Assembly (NCBI RefSeq): GCF_019649055.1
Contig: NW_026570230.1
Span: 1,240,001 to 1,304,000, forward strand
Source: Paramacrobiotus metropolitanus
Lineage: Eukaryota; Tardigrada; Eutardigrada; Parachela; Macrobiotidae
Direction of reading: 5' to 3'
Length of the DNA: 64,000 nucleotides
The position numbers were made by a program, and so were the translations under genes. Shown piece after piece: positions 46,451 to 59,539 of this stretch. Each line of letters opens with the position of its first letter. Position 1 is the stretch's first letter. A model generated the notes under the pieces. It did no database searches. It was not told the DNA's origin and saw only the letters and a list, made by a program, of their open reading frames with translations.

Positions 46451-48569
46451 TCATGATAGTGAGTTCCCACTGGCATCCACAAATGACGCCTTAAGATCCG
46501 GTTTATGGCATACGAAAGACACACAACGGTATTCATAACGCAGCATGGAGTAAGGATTCTGGACGTACGAGCAAGGGATATCCGTCTTTTCCTCCTGTAA
46601 AAGAAAGCACTGAGGACTTGAATAAGTGCAAAATTATACTGGATACAACAGCAGTCAGGATACAACAATCCCTTACCAACATCTGAAAGCCAGTGTTCTT
46701 TATCACAGTTTTCACATGTTCGTAGGTTAATTCTAAACATGATTCATGCGGAATGTCAGCAAAATGGTACAATAGCGGTCCGAGATTCATCCAATATCCG
46801 CCCGGTTTAAGTAGGTGCCAGATATGCTCAACATACTCCAAAACGTTACGGGCGGTATCGATGAAGAAACACGTGACAACACAATCCCATGTTTCATTCC
46901 GGTCGAATACTTCCAGGAAATCCCCAGCCACCATGCCGAAATTATGACCAGGGGGAAGGTCCGTAGGACTGATGTCGGGAATGCTGATGCCGATCATCTG
47001 GTTAGCGGAGCTGAGATTGTTCGATGCGTGGCCGATCCATGGATAAATTTTGTATCCGTCGACCTCTTGACAGCTAAATATCAATTAGATATACAGTACC
47101 AAAATTACACCACAGACCAATATGCAATGCACAAAATCGCGATACAATGCACAAAATGCAATACAAGTATCGATATTTAGCATCGCAATACGAGTACAAT
47201 GCACAAAATAACCTACAGTACGAGCAGGTAAAATAAATGATGCAGCAGCACTTGTATATCTGTATAGGCATTGTTTACAACAGATGTTAAGCGAAATTGC
47301 GGAAGTAAACAACTCGAAAACATTTAAAGTCTGTCTTATCCACGAGTTTTGTAATTTGTCAAAGCTTTCAGACCTCAGCTTTCCACTACTAAATAAACGA
47401 ACTCGGACAAAACATACCAGTTGAGGATGAAATTAGACGCCAGGAGCATGTACAAGGAGAATTCATTTCCGATGCTGGTATAACCCCGTCGAGCAAATTC
47501 CCACGGCAAACGACCCAATCCGGCGCCGGGGTTAAGGATTTGAATCTGGCTAACATCACTAAAAGACAACCGAACAGTTTAAACTGGAACATAATGCCCG
47601 CGTTATCCTCAAAGCATCCATTAATTTATTTATGTACAGTGACTTTAATTTGCGATAGAACAGGTAGCCAATTTTCGGCTACGATTCTAAAAACCTTACC
47701 ATTTATCTTTGGGAAAGTACTTCTCGACAGCAGCAACAAGCGGCTCATAAGCTTGTTGACGCTCAGTCTGTCCTTCGCGACTCCAGTCGCGGACAAACAT
47801 CCGCAGCGTGGTGTGCACTTTGTCCATATGGAAAGTGCTGACGGGCTGCGACTGGATCCCATCACCGCCTCCCGTATCGCCGAAGGTGTTGTCGAAAGGG
47901 GTTTGCAGCAGGATCTTGTCCAGGAACTGCTGGTTGATGGCAGTACACTGCCGTAGTGCATCCAGATGATCCATGAACTGTGGCAGACGTTCGCCTTGGG
48001 GCTTCGTCAGCGATTGGTAGTGGTTGCGCTGGCGTGCGATTTTCTTCATCGCATGCGTTCTGCACAGTAAAGACATTAATTTTTAATATTAATTTAATAT
48101 TTAACATTTATTTTTAATATTTATTTTTTTAATATTGTTATTATAAGCACAAAAATGCAGGCGTTTAGTTCAGAGACAACGCGGATTCACCGACGTTCGT
48201 TAGGGACTTATGGAAAAATGTTAGTTCAAAATCTCACGGCTGAGACAGCGATTACCTGTAGTACCGGAACGCTGCAACGACCGTTTCAAAATGTTGACGC
48301 TCTTCGAGTTCCTCGTCCTCCGTGAAGGGTGCGCGACCGTGGTGCGAATGAGTATGGTGGGATCCAGCCTCGCCGTCATGCGAGTGCGAGTGAGCTTGGT
48401 GGTCGTGAGAGTGCGAAGACTCGGCACCGTTACTCACGTTATCTGTAACCTGATGGTGAGCATCGTTCTCGGGATCAGCGACAGGCGAACCATACGTTTG
48501 CTGCTCGCCAAGCTTTGGCAATGACGGCGATTTTCGTGGAACATCCGTCAGAACCTTATCGTCGGCCAT
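46451..48569 (-). CDS. CARNMT1: Carnosine N-methyltransferase
   Basis: About 451 residues in five exons (minus): 48569-48256, 48059-47700, 47558-47418, 47073-46677, 46594-46451. All phases agree. The enzyme transfers a methyl group from S-adenosylmethionine to the histidine ring of carnosine to give anserine, and the family also modifies protein histidines. Family landmarks appear in order: [13 protein letters not shown], the SAM-binding [57 protein letters not shown] and [17 protein letters not shown]. The last exon ([17 protein letters not shown]) matches the conserved C-terminus. The N-terminus holds a His-rich run ([15 protein letters not shown] and HHTHSHHG) that I do not know from other members. 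An ATG at 48632 could extend the start by 21 residues. Confidence 0.92.
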
Positions 48570-49265
48570 GACGAGCAAACTGGTTGTGGCAACCTGATGT
48601 TGAGGTCTCGGAATTGTAAGTTCGCGATGCACTGCAACACTCGGGTGCGCTACAAACTCCGATAATCAAAAGGTACGCATTCTAGTTGCTGTCCTTCGAA
48701 AAACCCAGTTGACTCGCAATCTGCAGCCGATTATCAAATCCGATGTTTTAACGCAAACCGTAAACGACAAGCAACGGTAAAAACCAAAAAGTGCAATCAG
48801 TTTAGCGTATAAAAAACTTTATTCGTAAAGTAAGAATCAAAGAAAAACGCCACTTTAGAATTAAACAAAAAAATTGAAGGCTCAAGAATGCCAGCTGATC
48901 CATTTAAGTACAGTACTCTAACGGAGTCTAGCCGGAAACGGAAATAAGCATATGGCATCTGTCTAAGCGAACTGGCGCCCAATGGGGGGGGGGCAGGCTT
49001 TCGACGGGGGGTTGATCAAAGACTATGCTCCAGACGTTTTCCTCATGTTGACAAGACTTTACAACGAGCGCATCCAAACGTCAGATTGTCAGAACTCGGA
49101 ACTAAAAGTTTTTGATAACTCAGTTATTAAGCAGTTATCATAACTGCTTAATAGATTGCATTGTTCATTTTGGATAACGCTTATAAACGATTTTGAACTT
49201 TATGGAATTCGGAGATAGTTATTCCCAATGCCTGCCGTGTGCTGCGGACTGAATGAAGTGAACGC
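48570..49265. other. Region between CARNMT1 and P2X, divergent promoters
   Basis: No coding signal. A run of ten G occurs near 48984 and another G-rich patch near 49000. A perfect small palindrome sits at 49126-49152. The two genes are transcribed away from each other, so their promoters share this interval. Confidence 0.5.
49126..49152. repeat. Perfect 27-base palindrome
   Basis: ATTAAGCAGTTAT, one spacer base, then its exact complement. Possibly a dimeric protein-binding site in the P2X upstream region. Function unknown. Confidence 0.7.
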
Positions 49266-49272
49266 TATAAAA
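49266..49272 (+). promoter_or_regulatory. Candidate TATA box of the P2X gene
   Basis: TATAAAA about 370 bases upstream of the start codon, on the coding strand. The intervening sequence would be the 5' leader. Confidence 0.4.
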
Positions 49273-49635
49273 GTGTCTGTGCTCCAAGTTTAACGGCGTT
49301 CAGGCAGAAAGTGAAACACGCGATTCGCGTACTCGGTACTCTTTTACTTTCCGCGTTTTTGAACCAGGAATTTGAGATAGTATAACACCATCTATCCACA
49401 ATTTCTTGTGAGCCTGTTCTCCCACCCGGTTGATAGTTTCGTGCAGTGGATTGCCCGACATCTGATCCGTTTGGATTCATCGGCTGTGCTCGTTTGCTGT
49501 GTCATACGCTTGCCCGATTTGTTTGACTACCGCAGTCACGGTGTAGTGCTTCAGCTTGCTGTCGTTCTTGCTGGAATTCTGACTCTCGGAGCCTGCTTTT
49601 ATTGTGCTGGTTGCTGATAGATTGTTAAATCCGCC

Positions 49636-52600
49636 ATGTCTGGCATCGCCATGGGTTGTACCAGGATCTGTGCACGTTTTTTCGAGTATGTTTGAAGATC
49701 ACAGTTGTTTATTGCTGACTGTATTAACTACAACAGTGATTAGACTAAATTTTTAGATTGGTTATGATTGTTATGTTGTAACGTAGATGATACTATAAGA
49801 GTAATTTCTGTTTGTAAATTAAATGAACAGTTGTGAAAAACCGTGACTCGAATAACCAGTGGTTTGTTTTCATAGACGAAATACGGTTCACATAGTTTTG
49901 CGATTCAGTTTATGTTGCATTGTTGCTGTTAGGAAGGCAGTTCAAGGTTTCCCGTTTGCTTTCAGGTATGATACACCAAAGATCGTCCACATTCGCAGCT
50001 TCAAGGTTGGCATCCTGTACAGATTCGTCCAGCTGGTCATTATCGCCTACATAATTGGGTAAGCCTTACCTCAGCTGTAGAAAAGGCTGAAGATCTTTTT
50101 GTCCTGATTAAACGCGCTTAGGTTGCGCTTGCCCTCGATGGTTGCGGTTTTGAGATTGTACGATTTCGTTTGCCAAGACTTAACGCACAGCTCGTGTGCT
50201 GACATGAATAAACAAATTCAGTATATTTACTGTTGGGAACTGAAATTCAGTATAATGTTACATAAATCACTTTTTTAAGAAAATAATTCTTTCGGGACAT
50301 GGCCATATGAATTGCGGTGATTGCATTACTCATTTACCCGGCAAGAAATCCGAATAGTTGGAAGGCTTAACGTTTTATGATTGTATCATCTGCATCTGGT
50401 TGGTTTGTTAATTAAATGATTTAAGTAAATAGTTTACGTCAGATTGCTATACCCGGATTTTTATACCAATTTTTATTTAGCTTGTGATAGTTGCATGCGT
50501 AATAGAAAGTTTACTCTTATGCAAGAGCGGTCACATATTTTTATCCCAGTAAACCTGTACCGGTAAAATTTAGCATACTTATCGGTGGATTTTTGCGTTT
50601 TGTAGTTTGATTGGTTTGCACTTTGAAGACTGAAAAACCGCCGTATGATGATGTCCATATTCTCAGAGAACATTTTCGATGTGAATCTGTGAAGATGGCT
50701 TTATCTAATCGGACAAATAATACATCCATCTCTCAACTTTTGTAGTGTGGTGATGGTGTACAAAAAGGGCTATCAGGAATTCGATAATGTGGAAAGCACT
50801 GTCACATCCAAAGTCAAGGGTGTCGTGATGACGAACAACAGCATGCTGAACAGCACCGGCAACGATGTGCGAGTGTGGGACACTGCCGATTACGTTGTGC
50901 CGCCGCAAGTAAGTTTTGCAAGTTTGACGACATGATGGATGGTTTAAGCAGTCGCTGGACAATCGCTTTTCATTAGTGCTTATTGTTGTCATACGCTATG
51001 GATGGTCGGAAACGATCGGTTATATGGCAGTATACGATCTGTCTTCCGTGCTGAGTGATTTTTAATAACTGATTAATTCGTGAGTTTGTCGATCTGTTTT
51101 TTAATAAAAATCTCGATGTTTACCTCAGATTGAAAGTTAGTTTTTATTTCTCAGATTTTCGGTAATTTGTTAAGGGCGCATCAAATTTGTACATATATTT
51201 TCAGACCAGTTCACCTTTGTTTCTCCGGTTCAGTCATCCATAATCTTTTCATACAAAATATTTCAAAATTAGATTTGTAATACCTTTGTTATACGTTTGT
51301 ATAGGAAATGTCTGTGATGTGAGAGTGATTTTATTTTTTTATGTATTATCCGAATCTTCCGATCATTTACAGGAAAACGGAGCATTTTTCGTGACAACAA
51401 ATTACATTATGACACCGGACCAGGAGCAGGGAATCTGTCCGGAAGTAAGTGTTTCCTGCAATGCTTTGAGCTTAGCATGCGCTCACGCTGATTAACACGC
51501 TTGGCCAGAATGAACAGTTAATTGAAGGATTCTCGGTCTCATCAGCAAGGTGCGACCTGCACCAGCGATGCCGACTGTCCCGCCAAATCGCAGTCTGCCA
51601 ACGGGATCCGCAACGGCACCTGTAACACCACCACCAACACGTGCAACATTTACGCGTGGTGTCCGGTGGAGACTGATATGGAGCCATCGTACGTCAAACT
51701 CCTAGGTGCTTCCGTTCAGTTGCTCATTGTATGTAATGGTGATACATTTTTTAGTGTGCCAATGCTCCAGGGAACGGAAACGTTTACTGTTCTGATCAAA
51801 AACCAGATCATTTTCCCTAAATTTGGAGTGAGGAGGTATTGAAGCTCATTTTTCTATAATTTTTACCATGAACTCATGTTTGGTGTGCTTCCCAGTGAAA
51901 CTTTCGATTAGATAACTTAGATGTTTAAGTCAATTTGATGTCATGGAATGGTGTACTTTGTTGTCACAGTTGCTTTTATTATGGAGATGTTTCGTAACGG
52001 TCTGGAAATCCTGATTTCAGGCGAAATATTTTGGATTCTTTTGCAACTAACAATACCTATTTGAGCGGCTGCCATTATGACCCGGTAACCGATCCTTACT
52101 GCCCGATTTTCCGCTTGGGTGATATTGTCCGACTTGCCGGGGAAAACTACACAGAACTTGCCGTGAAAGTGAGTTTCTTCCCAAGTTTTGCTTTCTGTAC
52201 TTACTTGGATCGTGACTTGTAAGCTGCACTAACGCACCACAGAATCAGTAATATTTTGTTTTAAAATTGGCGACTGCTGTATTATGTGATCGTAAACTTT
52301 CGACCAAGTGTATTGATAGAAGGCACTGATACCGTTAATTTTCAAATGGTTTTTCTGGTTTAACGGTGTGATAGCTTTATTAAATACTTTATGTTACTGT
52401 ATCGATTTGCAGGGTGCCGTGATGGGATTTGTGATTCAGTGGGACTGCAATTTAGATTTAGCGGTTGAAAAATGCCGGCCAAAATACTCCTTCCGACGTA
52501 TCGATAATCGGGACGACGTTACAGCAAAGGGCTGGAATTTCAGGTCAGACTGCACTCTGCTCACAAATATTATACAATCTTAGCAGTAGTTCGCTGTTTA

Positions 52601-53769
52601 GGAGTTAATTCTTTACTTAGCATATTGTAATGATAATTACGATACCGTCCGTTCGAAAGCTTGGATTTTTTCAAGTTTTTCCACTATTTTGCAGGCAAAA
52701 CATGTTTAACGGTTCAGATGCGTCTAGATCTAGCTAACATAAAAATTAATAATGGTTTGCTGCTCTGTTGAGCTTTTTGAATGTGGTTTGTTTGTCACGG
52801 GCACGATCGAACATTGTTGTCTGCAATTTTATGGCGTTTTGATTTTGGTCTGTTGTTTGGACAACCATTACTCTTCCACGATGAATGGAAATAATTTTTT
52901 TCAGATATGCGAATTACTGGAATGTGCCCGGAAACAGCACAACCACCATCCAGAAGCGAACGCTAATTAAGGCTTTTGGAATACGGTTCATATTTTACGT
53001 ATATGGGACTGCTGGCAAATTCAACTTCGTACCGATGGCAACGAACCTTGGTGCCGGTCTAGCTCTGCTCGGACTAGTAAGTGTTTCTGGCATTTTTGGG
53101 ATTATCAGTGCTGACAATGTGCCATTTTATAGTCGGTTATTGTCTGCGATATGATCCTCCTCTATTGCACGAAAAAGCGAGAGTTCTATCATGAAAACAA
53201 GTTCGTCATGGTTAAGGACGATGATGCTCTTCTGGTAAGGAAGCATGGTATATTTTGGTTGCAGTTGATTTTTGGCAATCGCTGTCATTGAATCTTCACC
53301 CTACGATTTTGTTGAATTTTCTCCAAAACTTTATTTGAACATTGGTTAATTTTTAGTTATCTTGCTTTTCCTCTGATATCGCCGGTTTTTGTTTTATTTG
53401 AGTTGATTCTGTGTAACTTACAGATACAAACATTCATAATAAGTTGTAATTATGATACTTACGAGTAGATGATTTTGCGTGTTTTTAAGAAATTTCTGCA
53501 TTTGTGGTTCGCGTCTGCCATAGAGGTTGCCAAGTTTGGACGGAGGAAATTCGTGAAATCTGTAGCATTTCGTAAAGTAGCTGTGCGTTCGTAGAGATAC
53601 ATTTTTGTTATTTTACACAAAATTCATTAATTTTATCGAACATTTAACTGCTTTTGTGTTGTTAAATTTTACGAGTAGCTTGTTTTTACGTAATCGTTAA
53701 TGGTTGCAGGTGGAAGATTCGGTCAAATCCAATTACTCGTACCGGGATTTCAACCATTCTGACGCATGA
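49636..53769 (+). CDS. P2X receptor (ATP-gated cation channel)
   Basis: About 410 residues in 11 exons: 49636-49685, 49966-50058, 50746-50908, 51373-51444, 51528-51688, 51755-51835, 52021-52168, 52413-52543, 52905-53076, 53133-53234, 53710-53769. Trimeric plasma-membrane channel opened by extracellular ATP. Diagnostic features in order: [17 protein letters not shown] before TM1, [18 protein letters not shown] with the ATP-binding lysines, a cysteine-rich head ([11 protein letters not shown] through [17 protein letters not shown]), [24 protein letters not shown] with the Asn-Phe-Arg of the ATP site, [20 protein letters not shown] before TM2, and YCTKKREFY matching the YxxxK trafficking motif. 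The intracellular tail is short. Length and topology fit the family. Among paralogues it resembles the P2X4 type most, though that is a loose comparison. Confidence 0.95.
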
Positions 53770-56700
53770 ACGCTACGAATGGACTCAAAACTGTGCTCAG
53801 CAGCCAAATGATTAATGATGCCCGGTGGAATGAGTCAGACTCTGGTCTCTTCTGGTGATAAAACGTTAGTTTGTCGGAATTTTTTCCCGTGAAGATTATT
53901 GCCAAGTGTGATTAATGGTCGTACCTATATCTCCTATGTACTTTGGTCTCGCGTTTTAATTGTGTTCCGACAAAAGGGTTTTTTTATTGTCTGGGCCTTG
54001 TTTTTACTTTTAATGGGTATGCTTTTTTATTGCTCATATTTTTTGTGGAGAAGGCTAATTTGGATATGTACTGGTATTTTGCTAGAAACTGCGGTTTTGT
54101 GAATTGTCTTGCCTAGAAGCGCAATGGCGACGCCTTGATTACTTTGAACAAAATAAAGTGTTTGCGGTGGGCAATGATAAAACAAAACGCAGGTCGTTCA
54201 GCTGAATGAAATTTCTACAAGAAACCAGCGATAATTCCATACAAATCCTCATACTCATTAAAAAAATATCAGTTTCAGTGGTGTTTAATTGTGTACTTAT
54301 ATTTTTTTGTGGCCATAATTTATAACTTCGCAAATGTATGTTGTTGATCGTATGTCAACGTTTCACACACGAACATTGTGAATATAATTTATAAGATCCT
54401 TTAAAAGGTTAGAGTAGCGCGCCAAACTGCATGTCCGAAAGGCAGGCGCATTCCAGATAAAGGGCACCGGCGTGGCACTTGCAGTAATTGATTAACAGCG
54501 GGAGATGCTCCCTTGGCTGGACCGGCTGCGCGCAGACGTTGTCCGTATTAAGTGAATCTAAATTAAAGTGGCAATTAAGCAGCGGATAGTGATGGTATTA
54601 CAAACGCTTGCGGATCATTTCCAGTGAATTATGACCTGCAGGCTAACATAACGCTCACTCCGCCGCTGTATTCGCCGCGACGGGGTTATAAATACATTCT
54701 TGTCACATTGAAAGGATGGGCGATTATTAGTGGAGCGGTAAATATGTTTATTTATATAAGTAGTTATCGTTTTTGCTGCTAATGAGAACTGACATTGCCA
54801 ACTTGACTGGCTCTAATGTTTTTTATTCGCTTTAACTTTTCATAACCGAGAAAATAAATTATTTTGGCACACAACGATACAGCTATCCAACGACTGACGA
54901 CTCCAGATTTAGTTCAGCATTTTACTCTCCGCGCAGAAATGAGCTTGCTTGAAGTGTCTTATAAAAATATATATAATCGTCATGCCATTTTTTAAAACTC
55001 TCTCTGTGTATCTCTATTTCCTTGTAATTTACCGGCGACATTTAAAACAGTTGTGTAATTCACTTTGCATGTCTAAAATTTTACGAGCATTGATTCTATT
55101 AGAATAACATGCACCGTTAACGTGTAAATATAAACTTCAAATAAATGCTTATAGGTAATAAAAGAATGTGTCGATCTGATAATTTGTAACTTTCGCAAAA
55201 CTACCAAACAAAAAAAAAATTTGGAGGCTGATTATTGCCGGTAGTATTCTATACGGCATAACGATGCATATCGATTTCTCGACCTGAAGTTTGGTAAAAA
55301 ATTTCGTTTTCCTGTTTGTTTGGTGGGTATCTTAGACGTACATCATTACAGAAACTTTGTAAAGCATGCATGAATAATTATAAATTCGATAATGCCATGA
55401 TTTCTTCGCATCAGCTTTTGATAAAATTTTCAAGATGCAAGACATTTAATACGATTTGGATGGCGCGATTGAATTACGCGAAAACATGCCCCGCAGGTAT
55501 GTAAGCATTTGTTCAATTAAACAAAGCAGAAATTTGTCCGTTAAGGCGTTACCAATTTTCTGTATAATCCGTAAACAAGAAAAAATCGTTAGTACTTTTA
55601 ATCACACCTTTTGTTGCCGGTAATGATGTTAACTCAAGAGAATGCACAAACATACCATGATAACTTCCAAATAACACGTTTTCCTATAGAAAGCGGCGTT
55701 CTTGCCCGCGGGCCAGCAATGGGCTCACACTAATGACTTTAGCACAAAAGTGTAGGAAATAACAGATCGCAAAGTAATTTCGCGGAAACAGCTGCAGACG
55801 TGTTCTCGGTTAATGATTATCAGAATTATATAAGTGAATTAATAGCATGTATTACTATGGCGCAATAAAACTGGCGAGGCACCACTTAAAAACTTTTGTT
55901 GCACTGTTGCATGGTTTTATAGAGTTTATAGAGGCACCAAATCTCGTAAACTTAAAGCTTTTGTCTGTTTTTCAATAACAGTAACATGGACGTTCCAAGT
56001 TATTTGACCATGGGCGAGACGAAACCACTAAACAAAAGTTCAGTCATTTAAATTATTTTGTGGAAGCACAAACCATTTTGTATTAAACCTTCGCAAAGCA
56101 GCGCGGGGTTCAACACTAATGTTAAAAAATTTGTTTAAATAGGAAAAAGAAAAAGACATTCGTTAACTATAAGACGGTGTTTTGGGTCTTAAGCATTTTA
56201 AGGAACAATGCTTTCTAGCTTTTACTTTTGTCACCAGCATTTTCGGCTTGCACAAATAAAAAACTTACATGGTTAGTAACATTTACGTGTTTTTTGGTGA
56301 CCTTTTCTAGTAAGTTGTATGACATGCGCGGTGTGTAATAAGATACACTTGTACTTGGCACTTGTTAAATGTTGTAGAGCAAGTAAAAATAGGGAAAATA
56401 ATCATAATGACTAGCATGAGCTCTGATGGTGGAGCATTTTACGCTCGACTAGTGTATCCATCTGTCATTTGATAGTGTAAATGCCTCTAGCTAATTAGTG
56501 TCAAATAATCCTTAAGACGAGATGATTTACTAAAAGTCACTAAATCACTGCTGTGTGCCTTTTCCTCATCAGGCTCGCCAGTCTGCCGCTACTGACGTTC
56601 GTACACACTTTTGGACAAAATTAAACGCGCTCACCAATTCTAAAGCCCTCCGAGCATCCGTCCGAGAGCTGTTATAGTTACACTGTACAGTTTATCACCG

Positions 56701-56893
56701 CCATCAACCTCCTGCCTTTCACATTGCATTTTATCACATTAGCTTCTTAAAGACTTTTTATGGCGTTTTCTGCGCTTTTATCCATACGCACACGCATGTG
56801 GTAGCGGTGGTGTCTTGATCATTATAGGCACTATAGAAGTGCTACTTAATTGAGCCGTTGAGGTGTGATTAATTTTAGCGATTTGATTACACC
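53770..56893. other. Large AT-rich intergenic region with one candidate minus-strand exon
   Basis: About 3.1 kb between P2X and BARX. Apart from a GC-rich patch at 54409-54700 nothing looks coding. AATAAA near 54150 may serve P2X. Regulatory DNA of the homeobox gene is expected in the right half. Confidence 0.45.
54409..54557 (-). other. Possible terminal exon of a short cysteine-rich protein
   Basis: A tttaatttag acceptor at 54558-54559 is followed by an open stretch, SLNTDNVCAQPVQPREHLPL and then INYCKCHAGALYLECACL, ending in TAA. Codon composition is GC-rich unlike the surroundings, and five cysteines cluster. TATTTATA on the minus strand near 54690 could be its promoter. No upstream exon with matching phase was found, so this is tentative. 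Confidence 0.3.
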
Positions 56894-59004
56894 ATGCCGC
56901 TTTTATCGTTCTCCATTGACGATATACTGGGGAACCGGCACGAGGCTAAACCCCTTCCCCTCACTCCTGGCCATGGGTTTCCGGTGACGCCGTCGGTTAG
57001 CTGTGACGATGAAATACTGCGGTCTCGGAGATCCTGCCGGTGTGTGCACTGCGAAGATATGCTACGCGAGGCAGCCGGTATGCCCAAATTCATTCTCAAT
57101 TGACTTATACGATTATGTTGATGCCGTTAATTAACCGCATCGTTTTGGTTCATAATACTCCTAATGGAGTGTTAATTAACTGGTGCATTATGCCATTCAT
57201 TACCTTAATTAAGTTATGAGTCGGTTTTATTGCAGGGGTCACGAATGTGGTACCTGTGTATGTGGCTTATTATAGAACTATGACCGCATGCAAGTTATAT
57301 GGAATGCCATTAATAATATCTTAATGAGTCTTAATCAACTGTCACGTTTGCAAGTTGCAACCTTCCTGATTTGTTAGCCATATCAAGGTAAACATGCGCT
57401 TACGCAGTCGAAGTAATAATTATTATTATTATAATTATTATTATTATTATGCATTTAAAAAATGAATTTTTAGTAAATAGTTTACTAGTGCACGTTGTGC
57501 TTCTGCAGCGCACAGCAAAATACATACAAAAGATTCAAAAACGTCTGCCAGCACGAAAATCAAATCAAGGTCATGATTTCTGTACACTTGTCACATACAG
57601 TTTTGACGGAGGGCTTTACAAATCATGTTATCTAATATCCTTCTCTTTGACTTTCTACTGTTTGACAACGAAAACAAGCTATTGCTTCGATACAGTTTTA
57701 ACGTATCAGTCTTTGTGAGTGTAATAAAATTTTTTAGCAGCTTTAATCAAGCCGTGCTGATTCTAAACGGAATTCTTGGTTTGCACTTTAAACAAATACT
57801 TTAGCATTTTGTACACCAAAATGTCACGGTTTTGCTGGGTTAATGCAGTGAATCTCTGCTGGCAGGCTCTTATTTGCACAATTACAATGATTAAACAAAT
57901 TTTATAAACAAAATGTTGTACCGAAGCAGTGAGTTATGCACAGTTTATGACTTTCGCTTGCCGGAAATGGTTTCTTGTCTGATCCATGACACTCAAAGTT
58001 AATGTAACGGTAATTGTACGAGTATATTGAGCAATCTGCTCTGCTCCACATCGAGAAATCTTTTGCATGATGAGCTAGTGAACTGAATTAAATGATTAAC
58101 GTATGTTTGATTTGCCTTTGACAGAATCCAAGCGCAAAGACTACCTCCTCTCTTACCTAATGTCCAGCCCCATGCCCACTGACCTTTCCATGTCCCGGTA
58201 TGCATGCGCACCGGCAGACCCTGTCCCCTTACCACATGACCTCCATTCATCACAGCAGCAGCTGCAACCCAGCCTGGCCGCCATGTCGGAGTGCTGTGAT
58301 ACGAAATCGGACGATGACAGCCGCGCACAGCTCTACGGGATGAAACGCCGACGTCTACGGACGGTCTTCACCGATTCACAGCTTGTCGTGCTGGAAGATC
58401 GGTGGGTGTGATGCGACATGCGAGTGCATGTGCTTATGATCGTGTAAATGCGTTAGCTCATTAAAAATTCGCGTTAGTTTTTACGTGGTGTGCGTGTGTG
58501 TGTGTGTGTGCTTAGGCAACGAAAATTTATTTGAATCGATTGTGACAGGCTGTAATTAAATGACGGGCGCTGACTCATTAAGACAATGTTTATTATGGCT
58601 GCAGGTTCTCCAAGCAAAAATATTTATCCACACCAGACCGACTAAAGATGGCGAAAACACTGGGCCTTACACAATTGCAAGTGAAAACATGGTAAGCTTT
58701 TTTCAGCAGCGGTTGCGGATGGCTGATGTCATTTTCATGGGTAATTGCTATTTTTGTTTGTGCCTGCCAGCCAATTACACGAACGCTTAATGACGGCAAA
58801 TAGGCAGCCGTTAATTGCTGGTGTGATAATTGATGTGTGTGTTGTTTTTTCTTGCCTGTCGTTAGGTATCAAAATCGCCGGATGCGCTGGAAACGTTCCT
58901 TGCTCAGTATGGGCAACGCCGATGAGATTTCCAGTAGCCTGCGCAAAAGTAAAGGTCGTCCTAAGAAAGACTTTGATTGTGAAGCGCCGGTTGACGCCAA
59001 ATAA
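56894..59004 (+). CDS. BARX-family homeobox transcription factor
   Basis: About 228 residues in four exons: 56894-57077, 58125-58401, 58605-58691, 58866-59004. DNA-binding nuclear regulator. The homeodomain starts [18 protein letters not shown], continues [19 protein letters not shown] and ends [39 protein letters not shown] and the downstream SKGRPKKD are shared with BARX1/BARX2, and Tyr in WYQNRR separates it from BSX (WFQNRR). Introns split the homeodomain twice, after residues Arg and Trp, both in phase 2. The N-terminus ([13 protein letters not shown]) resembles the engrailed-homology-like repressor motif seen at the start of many homeobox proteins. BARX factors control adhesion and muscle or gut mesenchyme development in other animals. 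The role here is inferred. Confidence 0.9.
57414..57450. repeat. ATT trinucleotide microsatellite
   Basis: Imperfect (ATT)n / (AAT)n run inside BARX intron 1, with one interruption near the middle. Confidence 0.85.
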
Positions 59005-59539
59005 TGCGATGGCTTTGTGAACTCATATGATTGCGATTTGAAAATGATGAAATTGTCATTTGTATTATACGAATGTTCTGAATAATCTACAGCGCATTTT
59101 ATTTAGAGTGATACGTATTCCAAGCAAAGTGTAGACAATGCGGGGTGCTTTCTGAACTTGCCAGTTAAAGTTTTAAAAAGGACCGTGCAGCATAGTTAAC
59201 GGATCGTACAGCATAATAGACCTTAAAAATTCTCTTGAAGTGCAGGTCCTGATGTCACTGGACCCCATATTTGTTAACCTGATTCAGCAAACTACTCAAA
59301 TTTCTATAGAACTAAATTATAAAATGTATATATAGCTTCTTATTCCGCAAAATATATATTTTCTGTTAACGATCCTCGGTCGGCTATAAGGCACAACAAT
59401 GGATCCGATAAATTCAACTGCTGAAGCTGCAGTAAAACTGTCAACACGGGCAGAATTTCGATACACCGCGTTTTGCCTATCTTTTAATATTTCTGCAAAA
59501 TCGAATGGATAAAATAGGAAATTGTGTTGAACATCCATG

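Noticed and set aside
47540-47961. Plus- and minus-strand frames over 110 codons near CARNMT1 exon 2
   Set aside because: Other-frame shadows of the conserved exon at 47700-48059.
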